Both the position numbers and the translations under genes were made by a program. From IMG/VR virus record IMGVR_UViG_3300043434_001094, positions 1-42,977 of that record: a stretch of 42,977 bases of DNA. The stretch is one strand, 5' to 3'. This DNA comes from a virus. Of this stretch, positions 30,637 to 38,503 are shown in pieces; position 1 is the stretch's first letter, and each line of letters begins with the position of its first letter. The notes under the pieces are model-generated. The model was not told the origin of the DNA. It ran no database searches and saw nothing but the letters and a program-made list of their open reading frames with translations.

Positions 30637-30873
30637 TTAGGTTCGCGAGTTTTCTTTAGCCCAGGCTACGGCCAGTTCGATCGCGAGATTGATCAACCAG
30701 CCGGCCAGGCCGTAACCGAGCTGTTGAATCAACTCGATGGCTTTGGAACGTTTTTCTGAGCCAGTCAACGCCGGGTCATCGACATGCGTGACGATCGCTC
30801 GCACGGCTGCAAAGATGCGACCGCTGAGCAGAAATGCGGCAAAGCGTTCGATGGCAAACGCCTTAATCTTCAC
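30637..30873 (-). CDS. Small hydrophobic protein (78 aa)
   Basis: This 78-residue protein has two moderately hydrophobic helices ('AAFLLSGRIFAAVRAIV' and 'GYGLAGWLINLAIELAVAW') joined by a charged loop. It overlaps the next upstream gene by four bases. It may work together with that putative holin-like protein. No family is known to me. Confidence 0.5.
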   Translation of the reverse strand: MKIKAFAIERFAAFLLSGRIFAAVRAIVTHVDDPALTGSEKRSKAIELIQQLGYGLAGWLINLAIELAVAWAKENSRT

Positions 30874-31205
30874 AATGCATCCTCATCTCGAGTCCGTCGA
30901 TCGCTGTCGTGTAGTCGGTGCGGATGACGCTGACCGGATTGACGGTGAGCCGACAAACCGACGCGACGATCGGCGGCCAGCGTGAAGTAGGCGTTGAGCA
31001 CGCCGCCAAGAGTAGCCACGCCAGCAGCCACCATTTGCAGGTCGGTCTGCTCGATCGCCAGCTCGGGCGGCAAAAACGCCAACGCACCACCCAGTACCGC
31101 CAAGACGGCATTGGCCGAGGCTTGGCGGTTTTTCCAGGTCGATGCATTGGCGAGTTCTTCCCCGGCAGTCAGTACCCGGCCGATGGCCCAGAGTTTGTCG
31201 AGCAT
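30870..31205 (-). CDS. Holin-like two-span membrane protein (111 aa)
   Basis: The N-terminus is helical ('KLWAIGRVLTAGEELAN'). Two hydrophobic segments follow (about 30-46, 'NAVLAVLGGALAFL', and about 56-75, 'MVAAGVATLGGVLNAYFTLA'), then a basic tail. The arrangement resembles small phage holins with two or three spans. It starts at a TAATG overlap with the DUF2190 gene. If it is the holin, it is far from the endolysin at 11.5 kb, which would be unusual. Confidence 0.55.
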   Translation of the reverse strand: MLDKLWAIGRVLTAGEELANASTWKNRQASANAVLAVLGGALAFLPPELAIEQTDLQMVAAGVATLGGVLNAYFTLAADRRVGLSAHRQSGQRHPHRLHDSDRRTRDEDAL

Positions 31206-31873
31206 TACGCGATCGTGCTATGCAACAACACCCACGCCGCGCCGGTTGACACGAATTGCGCCAAGTCGTTGTTAGCGTCGATGGTTGCAAATGTTGAGCC
31301 GCCCGCGATGGTTTCTGAGCCGTCAGGATCAATTGTTACTGCCTGCGCAGTAGCATCGGTTTTTTTGACGAACAGTTTTGAGCCTGGAGGGATGGTCGCC
31401 ACGCTGGGCAATGCCAAAGTTTTTGCACCGGTGTTAGGCACGAACAGGATCAATTCACCGCTGGCGAAGTCGCCAACGTTGAGGGTTTCGTTGCCGGTGG
31501 CGGCCAGTGTCAGTACGCGCGGACCTTCGGCGTCGAATTCTTCCAGCGCAACATTGATAGTGGCAGTGGCGGCCAATGCGGATTCAGTCGCGTAGCCGAT
31601 GAAATAGGCATTTTTAGCCGGGGCGTTGATCACTTCGCCCGCTGAGGCATCCCACCACAGTTTTTGACCGGCTGTGACGGCATCGCTGGTGTTTTTTGCC
31701 AAATCATAAACGCCGTCGAGCGATACTGTGCCAGTTGCCGCGTTAACAATATCGACTAAAGCGATGCCGAGTTGTTGATTGCCGACAACGACGACATCCC
31801 CGCTGGATACTGCGCTGCCGGTGCCATTGGTCCAGGTAATTTGCTTACCCGGTTGAACATAATTGTTTGCCAT
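31205..31873 (-). CDS. DUF2190 capsid decoration protein
   Basis: The N-terminal ~107 residues have the DUF2190 pattern: 'YVQPGKQITWTNGTG', 'SGDVVVVGNQQLGIALVDI', 'TVSLDGVYDLAK' and 'GQKLWWDASAGEV'. The family decorates capsids, and the gene sits directly after the major capsid gene as expected. Residues ~110-222 are a second strand-rich domain not found in the shortest family members ('GPRVLTLAATGNETL', 'GAAWVLLHSTIA'), probably exposed on the head. Confidence 0.8.
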   Translation of the reverse strand: MANNYVQPGKQITWTNGTGSAVSSGDVVVVGNQQLGIALVDIVNAATGTVSLDGVYDLAKNTSDAVTAGQKLWWDASAGEVINAPAKNAYFIGYATESALAATATINVALEEFDAEGPRVLTLAATGNETLNVGDFASGELILFVPNTGAKTLALPSVATIPPGSKLFVKKTDATAQAVTIDPDGSETIAGGSTFATIDANNDLAQFVSTGAAWVLLHSTIA

Positions 31874-31941
31874 TGTTAAAACCTCATGAAACTGTGAAAA
31901 GGCGCGACATCAGCCGCGCCGTTGCGAATCAAAACCGATGA

Positions 31942-33864
31942 TTAAGCGCCGTCGTTGAAGTACGCGCCACGGAAATCGACCACGCCGACGCCGAATGGCA
32001 ACTCAACCGACCAGGACAAGCCTTTGGTGCGGAAGTTTTCCTCTTGCTCGATGCGAGGCGCTTGGTTGCCGTCGAGGAACACGACTTCGAGAACTGGCGC
32101 ATCGGCTGGATCGGCGAACAAGTAGAAACCAGCAGTGATGCGCGGAGTATCCACGACTTCACGCACGATGCCATTGACAGCGTTGGGTTTTTGTAGCTTG
32201 TTGGCGGTGTCTGGATCGTAAACCGCATTAACGGTAACGCGAGCGCTGCCACCTTCCGCTGTTTTGCACAGCAAAACGGCGGGCCTGATGTTCAGGTAAT
32301 CGTTGCCATCGATGTCGGTTTGCTGTGCCATGGCCACGCGCGCGGCGTCCAACGTCGTGACACTGATCGCAGCGCCGCTAGTTTGAATGTTGCCATGCTG
32401 CGTGGAGAACAGTGCAAAGCCGTCGCTCATGGTGGGATTAGCAATCAATTTGGCATAGACAGCCGCTTCAATCGTTCGCGCCGCAGCACGACCCAGGGCA
32501 TTGGTTTGGTTGGCAATCCAGTCGAAATCATCGTTGATAATGGTTTCTGGGGTAATGCTGATGATGTTGCCGTAGCGGTACGCTTGCACGCTTTCGGCTT
32601 CGGCATCAGAAATGACTTTATTGGTCAGTTCGCCATGCTCATTGACTTGATCCAGGTTGGCAATGGAACCCGTGCGGAGACGTTTCCATGCTCTGAAATC
32701 ACTGACGGAACCAACGCGGCAAAATGAGCGCCAGGTGTCGGGTGCTGTTTGGTAGCTATTCAGCAGCAATTTGTGCATGGTGTTTTCGAGCAACACTGGA
32801 AAATCACTGGTGCCTTGGCTACGTGACAGCACGGCTTTAGCCATTGCATCGTATGACATGCCAATCGTGCGCACGCCTGAGCGTTCGAGCGAATGACGGG
32901 CAAAATCGCTTAAACGCATGCCGCGAAATTCGTTTTGCGTGTCGTCTTTTTCAACGCCAGCGCGGAATAACATCGCTTTTTCAGCACCGCGCATGAATTT
33001 GTCGCGTTCATCAACAGTGATGTCAATGTGGCCGCGCACTTCGGTTTCTTTGTCCATTTTGTCTGCCAGTTTGTCGATCATTTCCAAACGCACATCAGCA
33101 GACGCAATGCCGCGCTCGATGTAGTCGTTGATGATGGCTTCGTCGGCGCGATAGCGTTCACCGTAGCTGCGGATTTCCGCAATCCGTTTGCGCTCTGCTT
33201 TGGCAATTGCCGACGCATCGATGGTTTCATGCTTGACCGTCTCAGCCGGAGCGGGAGCCGCCCGTTGTTCGGTCGCTTCTTTTTCGACTGGATCAGTCAT
33301 AGCGTTTACCTCATGGTTAATGATTGTTACGTTGAATTTTTCGCCTTCGCTGCGCACTTGTGCACCGGCGTCGGCAGGAATGGTGACTAGGCTGATTTCC
33401 ATCGGCTCCCAATTCACCGCACGATAAACAGGCAGATCGTCTTTGCGCTCTTTCTGTTTTTCAAATTGATGCACGACATAGCCCACGCTGATATTGCGCA
33501 GAATGCCGGTTTTGACGTCTGCCAGTATGGGTGCCACATCTGCGCGCTCGCTAAAACGCACCACAGCCCGGCCTTCGTTGCCTTCGATCCATGCCCGCTC
33601 AACAACGCCCAGCACGTTATCCAGCGAATAACTGTTGTGATTGGCCAGCAATGGCGCGCCGCTGTTAAGACGATCTAACTGAACGTGAGCGCTGTCCAAA
33701 CTTAACTCTTCAACCCATTGTGTTTCTGTCCACCAATGGGTTCGGCGAACTTGAGCGCCGGTAGTCCAGGTCAGTTCGACCGTTCGCGCCTCTTCATTGA
33801 GCGTGGACGGTACGAAGGCCGCACGGGCATGCAGCTTAGGGATTTGTCGTGTTTGCATTGTCAT
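31942..33864 (-). CDS. Prohead protease fused to major capsid protein
   Basis: This 640-residue fusion has a prohead protease at residues ~1-185 and a capsid subunit at ~300-640. The protease has catalytic candidates His76 in 'PLLANHNSYS' and Ser126 in 'GILRNISVGYVV'. A helical, charged linker (~185-300) could act as a scaffold. The capsid half carries the Mu gpT-like pattern 'YRYGNIISITPETIINDD' and 'RTIEAAVYAKLIANP'. Self-cleavage should release the capsid protein. An internal ATG before 'MTDPVEKEATEQ' (about residue 190) might also yield a capsid-only product. It overlaps the portal gene 3' end. Confidence 0.88.
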   Translation of the reverse strand: MTMQTRQIPKLHARAAFVPSTLNEEARTVELTWTTGAQVRRTHWWTETQWVEELSLDSAHVQLDRLNSGAPLLANHNSYSLDNVLGVVERAWIEGNEGRAVVRFSERADVAPILADVKTGILRNISVGYVVHQFEKQKERKDDLPVYRAVNWEPMEISLVTIPADAGAQVRSEGEKFNVTIINHEVNAMTDPVEKEATEQRAAPAPAETVKHETIDASAIAKAERKRIAEIRSYGERYRADEAIINDYIERGIASADVRLEMIDKLADKMDKETEVRGHIDITVDERDKFMRGAEKAMLFRAGVEKDDTQNEFRGMRLSDFARHSLERSGVRTIGMSYDAMAKAVLSRSQGTSDFPVLLENTMHKLLLNSYQTAPDTWRSFCRVGSVSDFRAWKRLRTGSIANLDQVNEHGELTNKVISDAEAESVQAYRYGNIISITPETIINDDFDWIANQTNALGRAAARTIEAAVYAKLIANPTMSDGFALFSTQHGNIQTSGAAISVTTLDAARVAMAQQTDIDGNDYLNIRPAVLLCKTAEGGSARVTVNAVYDPDTANKLQKPNAVNGIVREVVDTPRITAGFYLFADPADAPVLEVVFLDGNQAPRIEQEENFRTKGLSWSVELPFGVGVVDFRGAYFNDGA

Positions 33865-35221
33865 TAGGCGTTACCGTGTTTTGTGTTGTGCCGGCGGCAG
33901 AGGTTTGACGCGGATCGCTATCGAGCACCACGCCGGCCGCATCCATCGCGGCATTGAATTCGGCGATTTCTTTCAGCATGTTTTGTGGGTCGTAACCCTG
34001 CTCGCGCATGGCTTCCGGCAATGTCATCAAGCCCGTTCGGATGGCGTCTTTGATGGCGGGAATTTCGCGGGCAGGATCGACGATAGTCCTAGCAGGTGGT
34101 GTCCAGTCGCGCGGTTGTTGATCCATGCCGGGCACAGCTTCAATGAACCAGTCTGCGACACGCTCACACAAACGCGGGATGATTAACTGCCAACGCCACG
34201 CATCGATAGAACGGCCGAACTCCTGCCAGCCCATGCGAGCTGATGAAAAGTTGACTTGTGATAGGTCGCCGGTCAGTGCTTCATACGTCACACCCAAACC
34301 AGCGGCCACCGCTTTGAGATTAGCCAGGGTGTAAGGTCCGTAGTCAGCCGCTTGTGGTGGTGTCGAGAAATCAATCTTGCGACCGGGACGCATGACGTAA
34401 ATCGAACCGGGCATTAGCTCTTCGAGCGCGGTAAATTCTTCTTCGGCTTCAGATGGGTCGTCGGTTTCGACAAACGCGGCAAACAGATTGGCCAGCTTTT
34501 GGCGATTGAGGTACGCATCTTCGAAAATGTCCAGCTCACGCAATCGGATCATCACGGGTGCCAGCCAGGACACACCGCGATTTTGACCAGGGCGGTCAGA
34601 GCGAAACAGATGGATGATGTCTTTGGCGTCGACGCGGGAGTAATCGCTTGTTGAGCGCGAATAGTAAAAACCGCTATCGCCGGGATGCTGTTTGTATAGC
34701 CAATAGGCCACGCGGCGACCAATAGCGTCAAACTCGATGCCATGCGTGATCCATCCGCCATTCGGTAATGTGCCATCCTTGGCGGAGGTCAGGTAGTCTG
34801 GTTCGATGACTTGCAATTGCACCGGCACATTCAAACCGTCTTCGGTTTTGCGGTAGCGGCGACGGATCAGACATTCACCGGATTCCACCATGGCGCGAAC
34901 AGCCAACTGCTGAATGCCGTAAAAATCAGTTAGTCCTTGGGCATCGCATTGGGTAGATTCAGCCCAGGCGCGCCATTGTTTTTGCAAGGCGGGCTTTTTG
35001 AATTGACAACGAATGCCATAACCGATGGTGTTATTGACGATTACCGACACGCCTTTGGCGGCCCAAGGGTTATTGCGGACTAAATCGCGGGCGCGGTTGC
35101 GAATGGTTTGCGGGTCAACGATGGCGGCATTGGCATCGGTTGACGTGGTGCGCCAATTGTTAGTGCGAGTGGTTTTGCTGGCAGCGTCGTAGCGCCGTTT
35201 TTTGAAATCGACGACGCTCAT
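33836..35221 (-). CDS. Portal protein (lambda gpB family)
   Basis: The portal forms the dodecameric ring through which DNA enters and leaves. At 461 residues it shows the lambda-type order: 'NRARDLVRNNPWAAKGVSVI' near residue 40, 'GYGIRCQFKKPALQKQWRAW', 'VMIRLRELDIFEDAYLNRQK' and 'YEALTGDLSQVNFSSARMGW'. It overlaps the gpW-like gene by four bases. It ends in a flexible Asn/Thr-rich tail. Confidence 0.92.
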   Translation of the reverse strand: MSVVDFKKRRYDAASKTTRTNNWRTTSTDANAAIVDPQTIRNRARDLVRNNPWAAKGVSVIVNNTIGYGIRCQFKKPALQKQWRAWAESTQCDAQGLTDFYGIQQLAVRAMVESGECLIRRRYRKTEDGLNVPVQLQVIEPDYLTSAKDGTLPNGGWITHGIEFDAIGRRVAYWLYKQHPGDSGFYYSRSTSDYSRVDAKDIIHLFRSDRPGQNRGVSWLAPVMIRLRELDIFEDAYLNRQKLANLFAAFVETDDPSEAEEEFTALEELMPGSIYVMRPGRKIDFSTPPQAADYGPYTLANLKAVAAGLGVTYEALTGDLSQVNFSSARMGWQEFGRSIDAWRWQLIIPRLCERVADWFIEAVPGMDQQPRDWTPPARTIVDPAREIPAIKDAIRTGLMTLPEAMREQGYDPQNMLKEIAEFNAAMDAAGVVLDSDPRQTSAAGTTQNTVTPNDNANTTNP

Positions 35222-35427
35222 AAGCCTTTGCCCGTAGCGATGTTGACGATACGGGACTTAGCAGCAGTCGGTAATGAGACACCGAGTTCGGTGCGCATCA
35301 CATCGCGCAATTTGATCATGTCAGTGAGTGACTGATACGTGACGCGACGTTCGCCGAATTGCACCGAGGTCATGCCTTTGGCAATAGCGGCTTCTAACGC
35401 TGTGAGTTGTGATTCTGAGAATGCCAT
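35218..35427 (-). CDS. Head-tail connector, gpW-like
   Basis: This 69-residue protein has the gpW-type pattern 'SQLTALEAAIAKGMTSVQFG', 'RRVTYQSLTDMIKLRDVMR'. It is helix-strand-helix with a Lys-rich end, and lies immediately before the portal as in lambda-type phages. ATG 35427 is preferred; an in-frame ATG at 35469 would read through the inverted repeat 35451-35480. It is the first gene of the long late operon. Confidence 0.8.
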   Translation of the reverse strand: MAFSESQLTALEAAIAKGMTSVQFGERRVTYQSLTDMIKLRDVMRTELGVSLPTAAKSRIVNIATGKGL

Positions 35428-35450
35428 GGGTGACAGAATCACACAGGGCT

Positions 35451-35480
35451 TGTGACATTTTCTAGGCAAAAAATGTCACA
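35451..35480. promoter_or_regulatory. Perfect 11-bp inverted repeat before the late operon
   Basis: TGTGACATTTT (35451-35461) and AAAATGTCACA (35470-35480) are exact inverse copies with an 8-bp spacer. The repeat sits 24 bases upstream of the first late gene and just downstream of the accessory island. It may be the binding site of a late activator or repressor. A second short repeat, GGTGCGC-ATG-GCGCACC (35488-35504), lies next to it. No strong -35/-10 pair is visible, so activation may be needed. Confidence 0.6.
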
Positions 35481-35510
35481 GATAATGGGTGCGCATGGCG
35501 CACCAAACTT

Positions 35511-35720
35511 TTACTTTTTTGCTAAACACTCCAAACAGAATTGCACGACATACGGCGCATCGGTAGCAGATGACGCAGAACGGTCGGCGAGATATTTACG
35601 CATCACGCGATCAGTAATGCCCAATTGATCGGCCGCTTTGCGTTGGCTCAGACCTGATTTAGCAATGAGTTCGCGTAAATAGGCCGGGTCCGGGTTGTAT
35701 TGGCTGCTGTCTGGTTTCAT
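35511..35720 (-). CDS. Small XRE-type HTH protein (69 aa)
   Basis: This 69-residue protein has a clear helix-turn-helix: 'LRELIAKSGLSQRKAADQLG' then 'ITDRVMRKYLADRS'. It is the last gene of the accessory operon and overlaps the previous gene (ATGA). It could regulate the island promoters or the late operon that follows, which is inference. The size fits small phage Cro-like proteins. Confidence 0.75.
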   Translation of the reverse strand: MKPDSSQYNPDPAYLRELIAKSGLSQRKAADQLGITDRVMRKYLADRSASSATDAPYVVQFCLECLAKK

Positions 35721-36250
35721 CGGCCCAGCGCCTCCAGTTTGATAGTGTTGGCAAGTTGTTCGGGCTGCTGTTGCATCCAGATAGCGAGCTGTCTATCACC
35801 CTCGGTTGTAGCCAGTTGATCCTGTACGGCAGACAAAAAAGATAGGGTCAGAGCTGGCGATAATGTCAGCGCCCGCAAGGCGCGCAAAATGCCTTTGTCA
35901 TCGACGGCATGTAGCTCAATGACCAGGCGTTGATCAGGGTTGTCGATGCTGTACAACTGGCGGTCATCTGCGGGAATGACACGGGCGTCAAAGGGTGCAT
36001 CAAAGGTAAATAGCCGGCGGCCATCTTTGCCGTAGAAAATGAACAACCACAGCAAAGCCCCGTTTTGATACAAAAAGCCACCGGTAATTAGGCCATTTCT
36101 GAAGGCCTGCTCTTCGGCGCTGGTCATTCTTGACAGCATGACTAACAGTCTATTACCACTGCTGCGCAGAAAATCCGCTACGGCGCCGTCTTGTTGAGGA
36201 TATTGCAGCGGGTACGGTTGACCGCGCGATAGAATAACAGGGTCATTCAT
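35717..36250 (-). CDS. Hypothetical protein of accessory island (177 aa)
   Basis: This 177-residue protein is not recognised. It has a helical N-terminal part ('DGAVADFLRSSGNRLLVMLS'), a central aromatic, strand-rich region ('GGFLYQNGALLWLFIFYG') and a helical end ('LSFLSAVQDQLATTEGDRQ'). No membrane span is certain. ATG 36250 overlaps the end of the ParB-like gene, so it is coupled to that gene and may function with it. Confidence 0.62.
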   Translation of the reverse strand: MNDPVILSRGQPYPLQYPQQDGAVADFLRSSGNRLLVMLSRMTSAEEQAFRNGLITGGFLYQNGALLWLFIFYGKDGRRLFTFDAPFDARVIPADDRQLYSIDNPDQRLVIELHAVDDKGILRALRALTLSPALTLSFLSAVQDQLATTEGDRQLAIWMQQQPEQLANTIKLEALGR

Positions 36251-36779
36251 AATGTGGCTCCCAAGCTGGTGAATAATCGTGTTTGACGAATAAATCAGGC
36301 ATGCCTGAGTTTTGTTTGAGCCGCAAAACTTCGTCAGCATCCATACCCAGGTTTTCGGCAATTTCAAAATCATGCATGCCCAGCGTGACCAGGTCGGCAA
36401 CAATGTTGCTCATTTGGTTGATTTGATGGGTACCACGGGCGCGGTTGAAGCGGATGGTTGCACTCATCAACTCGCTGACGTCAGCATCCAGAATCACGAC
36501 TGGCACGAATTCCATTTTGAAATGCTTGGCGGCCAGGTGGCGATGAAAGCCGTCGACGATCATGTAACTGGTATCGCTTTCTTTGATGACGACGATCGGA
36601 AAGCAAAAGCCGCTTTTTTTGATGTTGAGCTTGAGCAGATCCAGTTCGGGTTTGGCAACAGCGTTAGGGTTCCAGGGATTGGGTTTTAAATACTCGAGAC
36701 GCACCAATTCTGGCATTTTGATTGGAATGTCAGTGTTGCCGAATAAATCGACTTGATCAGATGTCTTTCCACTTTTCAT
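36243..36779 (-). CDS. ParB/IbrB-like nuclease-domain protein
   Basis: This 178-residue protein has a ParB N-terminal-type domain: 'ELVRLEYLKPNPWNPNAV', 'FCFPIVVIKESDTSYMIVDG', and 'FHRHLAAKHF' with the family's G-F-H-R core. A Helix-rich end with an HTH-like segment ('HDFEIAENLGMDADEVLRLK') follows. It comes right after a PAPS-reductase-like gene, the IbrA/IbrB order, so it is probably the IbrB partner. ATG 36779 with GAGGGG upstream is chosen. The biochemical role of such pairs is not settled. Confidence 0.8.
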   Translation of the reverse strand: MKSGKTSDQVDLFGNTDIPIKMPELVRLEYLKPNPWNPNAVAKPELDLLKLNIKKSGFCFPIVVIKESDTSYMIVDGFHRHLAAKHFKMEFVPVVILDADVSELMSATIRFNRARGTHQINQMSNIVADLVTLGMHDFEIAENLGMDADEVLRLKQNSGMPDLFVKHDYSPAWEPHYE

Positions 36780-37992
36780 AAAGCCCCTCGATTTTGTTTT
36801 GCATTTTGTTGGAGTAGCCAAAGCCGTATTTTTTGAACACAAAGTCGCGTTTGATGATCGCTTCGGCTAAGGCTTCCCAGGTAATAAAGTATTTTTGTTT
36901 CAGGCCAGTTTCAGCCATGACTTTGTTGCGGTCTTTGCGGCTGTCCTGGATATACACCGATTTCGGGATGTTTTCCTTTTGTTCGTAATGATGCCGGTGG
37001 TACCAGAACACGATCTCGAATTTTTCCTCGAAAATCTTGCGCGCGTCTTCCGGCAAAGATGCCATTAGCACCTTGGTATATTCGCGCCAGGTCAGATTGT
37101 CGGGTTTTTTAACCTTGCCGCTATTGATGCGGGTATGGTTGTAAATCTTGCCGAAGTTTGCGCCCTCAACGCGGGTGACCATGCGATTCCAGGTAGCGGG
37201 TTCAATCACACACCATTGATGCAGTGTTTTCGACTGCTCTTCACCAAATGCAAAACAGGTGCGTTGCTCGTGTGGCGGAATGCCCATTTTCCACATTGCG
37301 TCATAGACGCGGTTGTAATCTAGCTGATTGGCTGCGTAATAGTGCCAAATATCGGCGATTTTCCAATCGTGAATCGGCAGGCAAATCCAGGTTCGTGGTG
37401 TGCGGCCGTTGACATAGCGGTAGGTATGCGGGTTCTTCTTGTCCCGGTTTTTCATGGTGTGGACATTCATCAACCGGCCGTAGCTTTCATCATCACGCAT
37501 GCCGATAAAATTGATGATGGTTTGCGCGCCGGTTTTATCGCATAACGCCTCGCCCATACGAGTGATGGTCCATTCATTGGTGGCACGGCTTTGGTAATAC
37601 GGGGCCAGCCAATCGGGCAGATTGTCTTCATGGATCACGTAAGGCATATCTGGCATGTCGCGTGACCATGGTTGCTCATCTTTGCCCCAGTATTTGAAAT
37701 ACCTCTGATAAACGCTGCTGGCGTTGTTTTCAATCTCCGCCAGGCACAGCCAATACGGCTCAATTTCTGGCCTGTCCATTTGGTAGCGGGTGTAACGTGC
37801 GGTTTCCTCGAAAATGATTTCCAGATCGGCAAAGACGGTTTTAACCGGCAGGCGGTTGAGCTGTCTGGCGACATCGATCACCAGCTCGAGCAAGACGCCG
37901 GAATCCTTGCCGCCCGAAAACGAGACATAGAAATCATCGTGGGTGGTGATGGCTTCTTCAATGCGGCTTTTGGCCGCTTCAAGCACGTTCAT
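36757..37992 (-). CDS. IbrA-like PAPS reductase-family protein (DUF3440)
   Basis: The 411-residue protein has the PP-loop 'FSGGKDSGVLLEL' (Ser26-Ser31), used by PAPS reductases and related ATP-pyrophosphatases to adenylate a substrate. Family features of IbrA proteins follow: 'ETARYTRYQMDRPEIEPYW', 'NFIGMRDDESYGRL', 'TWICLPIHDWKIADIWHYYA' and 'GIPPHEQRTCFAFGEE'. A true sulfate-reduction role is unlikely in this context; regulatory or nucleic-acid modification roles are suspected. It overlaps both neighbours. Confidence 0.85.
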   Translation of the reverse strand: MNVLEAAKSRIEEAITTHDDFYVSFSGGKDSGVLLELVIDVARQLNRLPVKTVFADLEIIFEETARYTRYQMDRPEIEPYWLCLAEIENNASSVYQRYFKYWGKDEQPWSRDMPDMPYVIHEDNLPDWLAPYYQSRATNEWTITRMGEALCDKTGAQTIINFIGMRDDESYGRLMNVHTMKNRDKKNPHTYRYVNGRTPRTWICLPIHDWKIADIWHYYAANQLDYNRVYDAMWKMGIPPHEQRTCFAFGEEQSKTLHQWCVIEPATWNRMVTRVEGANFGKIYNHTRINSGKVKKPDNLTWREYTKVLMASLPEDARKIFEEKFEIVFWYHRHHYEQKENIPKSVYIQDSRKDRNKVMAETGLKQKYFITWEALAEAIIKRDFVFKKYGFGYSNKMQNKIEGLYEKWKDI

Positions 37993-38453
37993 CGTTTTAT
38001 GTCCTTGACGTGCCAGGTGTAGCGGCCGCGTTTGGATTTTTCAATAAAACCCAACTTGGCTAACACGGGCGAACTGTCGCCGGTGCAGAGTGCCTTGATG
38101 GTTTCGGCGTCGGTGTCTTGTTCAACGATCTTGATACGGGCTTCGATCAGTCGGCGATAAATACCGGTACCGCGACAGTCTTTTTGCATGAAACCGTAGT
38201 TGAGCAAAGCAAACTTTTTGTCGAGGTGGCTGATGTCGATGGCGCCAAAGCCGACGACTTCATTGTTAATGATCGCCAGTGCCCAAATCATGTCTTCGTT
38301 ATCATACACGGGCTCGCCCAGCGATTCGGCCACTTCACGGCTGGCGAACCATTTGCCCATTAGTGCCCAGAATTCTGGGGCATCGTTTTTGGATGTCGCC
38401 ATCCAGATAACGCATTCGCCTTTTGGGGTCATAAATTTGTTGAGTGCTTTCAT
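37989..38453 (-). CDS. GNAT-like acetyltransferase-fold protein
   Basis: This 154-residue protein has the GNAT order: a strand 'IIWALAIINNEVVGFGAIDI'-like segment (about residues 55-75), 'FALLNYGFMQKDCRGTGIYR' giving the acetyl-CoA loop (R-G-T-G), and a final 'LAKLGFIEKS'. It resembles the acetyltransferase-like genes that accompany IbrA/IbrB pairs. The substrate is unknown. ATG 38453 has AGGAG upstream and is preferred to an earlier in-frame ATG at 38525, which lies in the previous gene. Confidence 0.75.
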   Translation of the reverse strand: MKALNKFMTPKGECVIWMATSKNDAPEFWALMGKWFASREVAESLGEPVYDNEDMIWALAIINNEVVGFGAIDISHLDKKFALLNYGFMQKDCRGTGIYRRLIEARIKIVEQDTDAETIKALCTGDSSPVLAKLGFIEKSKRGRYTWHVKDIKR

Positions 38454-38470
38454 GGCTGCTCTCCTAAATG

Positions 38471-38495
38471 GCAGGGTACGCAGCACGTACCCTGC
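38471..38495 (-). other. Perfect 10-bp hairpin between accessory genes
   Basis: GCAGGGTACG (38471-38480) and CGTACCCTGC (38486-38495) form an exact stem with a five-base loop. It lies between the 168-residue gene and the GNAT-like gene. There is no long T-run on the minus strand, so it may be an mRNA-processing or stability element more than a terminator. The next gene's AGGAG follows within 10 bases. Confidence 0.55.
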
Positions 38496-38503
38496 TGTGT
38501 CAT

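Noticed and set aside
36757-37992. Sulfate-assimilation enzyme or DndC phosphorothioation protein
   Set aside because: The motif set after the PP-loop and the adjacent ParB-like gene fit IbrA better, and no DndB, DndD or DndE partner is present.
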